Positions 63,344-64,000 of a stretch of 64,000 nucleotides of DNA are shown here, piece after piece. Position numbers and translations under genes: made by a program. The stretch's first letter is position 1. Every line of letters begins with the position of its first letter. Origin of the DNA: JAWSVE01 sp050789445. Its GTDB lineage: Bacteria; Pseudomonadota; Gammaproteobacteria; Pseudomonadales; Cellvibrionaceae. The DNA lies in NCBI GenBank assembly GCA_050789445.1, contig JAILXR010000001.1, positions 1,364,001 through 1,428,000 of the forward strand, in the 5' to 3' direction. Under the pieces are notes generated by a model, which worked only from the letters and a program-made list of their open reading frames with translations, was not told the DNA's origin and ran no database searches.

Positions 63344-64000
63344 TTATGCAAGATCAAACCGATCTGCATTCATCACTTTGTTCCAAGCTTTTACAAAGTC
63401 ATTCACAAACTTTTCTTGTGAATCATTTTGCGCATACACTTCTGCTACAGCTCGTAAAATAGAATTAGAACCAAAGACCAAATCGACTCGTGTCCCCGTC
63501 CACTTTGTTTTTCCTGTTTTGCGATCCATACCTTCAAATACATCAGCATCGATTGACGTTGGCTTCCATTGATTCTTCATATCCAATAAGTTCATGAAAA
63601 AATCATTGGTTAAGGTTTGTGGATTTTCTGTCAACACACCATGCTTTGAATTATCAACATTTATATCCAACACTCGCAAACCGCCCAATAACACTGTCAT
63701 TTCTGGAGCCGTTAAATTTAACAATTGCGCTTTATCGATTAACATCTCTTCGTCAGAGACGGTGAACTTGGTTCGACGATAATTTCGGAAGCCATCTGCA
63801 TCAGGATTAAGCGGCTCAAAAGATTCCACATCTGTTTGCTCTTGTGATGCATCTGCACGTCCAGGAATGAAGGGAACATCAACAGCATTACCTGCATCTT
63901 TTGCGGCTTTTTCTATCCCCGCACAACCACCAAGAACAATGATATCAGCCAGTGATACTTGCTTACCGCTAGACTGTTCGGCATTAAATGCTTGCTGGAT
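63344..64000 (-). CDS. katG: Catalase-peroxidase KatG, C-terminal part (cut by window edge)
   Basis: The last 218 residues of a catalase-peroxidase are present; the frame stays open to base 64000, so about 500 N-terminal residues, with the heme and catalytic residues, lie outside. The visible part has LADIIVLGGCAGIEKAAKDAG, VPFIPGRADASQEQTDVESF, DGFRNYRR, LTAPEMTVLLGGLRVLDIN and the end VDLVFGSNSILRAVAEVYAQ, the standard KatG C-terminal domain. This domain has no heme but is needed for activity. A shorter frame beginning at 63829 is only an internal ATG. KatG protects against hydrogen peroxide. Confidence 0.94.
   Translation of the reverse strand: MQQAFNAEQSSGKQVSLADIIVLGGCAGIEKAAKDAGNAVDVPFIPGRADASQEQTDVESFEPLNPDADGFRNYRRTKFTVSDEEMLIDKAQLLNLTAPEMTVLLGGLRVLDINVDNSKHGVLTENPQTLTNDFFMNLLDMKNQWKPTSIDADVFEGMDRKTGKTKWTGTRVDLVFGSNSILRAVAEVYAQNDSQEKFVNDFVKAWNKVMNADRFDLA

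Noticed and set aside
63344..63829. Separate 161-residue gene instead of a katG fragment
   Set aside because: The frame stays open to the window edge with continuous KatG sequence; 63829 is an internal ATG.

Overview
The window is a chromosomal segment of a moderately AT-rich gammaproteobacterium. Gene content and order point to a Pseudomonas-like lineage in the broad sense (Pseudomonadales, Oceanospirillales or Cellvibrionales, probably marine). The evidence is the block tig / tRNA-Leu / clpP / clpX / lon / hupB / ppiD, the pair rmf + pyrD, a large NAD-glutamate dehydrogenase divergent from a moxR-bat operon, fadB-fadA, and a FabY-type ketosynthase. The species cannot be fixed from sequence alone. 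No insertion sequence, prophage, integrase or CRISPR array was seen.

Layout. (1) 1-9300: soluble lytic transglycosylase (slt), a small glutaredoxin-like protein, then a phospho-signalling cluster: a large Ser/Thr-rich protein, a two-FHA membrane protein, a PP2C phosphatase, and a Ser/Thr kinase with a membrane segment, a PEGA-like domain and a formylglycine-generating-enzyme-like domain that lacks the catalytic cysteines. (2) 9300-16150: uvrB, rlmKL, rmf, pyrD and a DUF2835 protein. (3) 16166-29379: gdhB, divergent from moxR-DUF58-DUF4381-batA-batB/C-batD. (4) 29519-37001: oppABCDF, converging on a lipoprotein that I read as a catalytically dead M3-family (oligopeptidase A/Dcp-like) peptidase. 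(5) 37267-38878: a CheC-like phosphatase followed by a PAS-GGDEF diguanylate cyclase. (6) 39071-48673: the proteostasis block ppiD, hupB, lon, clpX, clpP, tig and tRNA-Leu, with several clear intrinsic terminators and a good sigma-32 promoter candidate for lon. (7) 48947-57389: a phosphomannose-isomerase-like cupin protein, fadBA, an XRE-cupin regulator and fabY. (8) 57539-64000: a GlxA-type AraC regulator, a phosphoribosyltransferase, and an accessory-looking stretch with an uncharacterised secreted protein, the wreck of a short-chain dehydrogenase, a TetR regulator, a secreted metallo-beta-lactamase-fold hydrolase, and the 3' end of katG running off the edge.

Most of the window is housekeeping DNA. 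The parts that best repay a second look are the M3 pseudopeptidase lipoprotein next to the oligopeptide transporter, the kinase/phosphatase/FHA cluster without any type VI secretion genes, the CheC-like/diguanylate cyclase pair, the uncharacterised cupin and secreted proteins, and a few structured intergenic regions (gdhB-moxR, hupB-lon, fabY-glxA).
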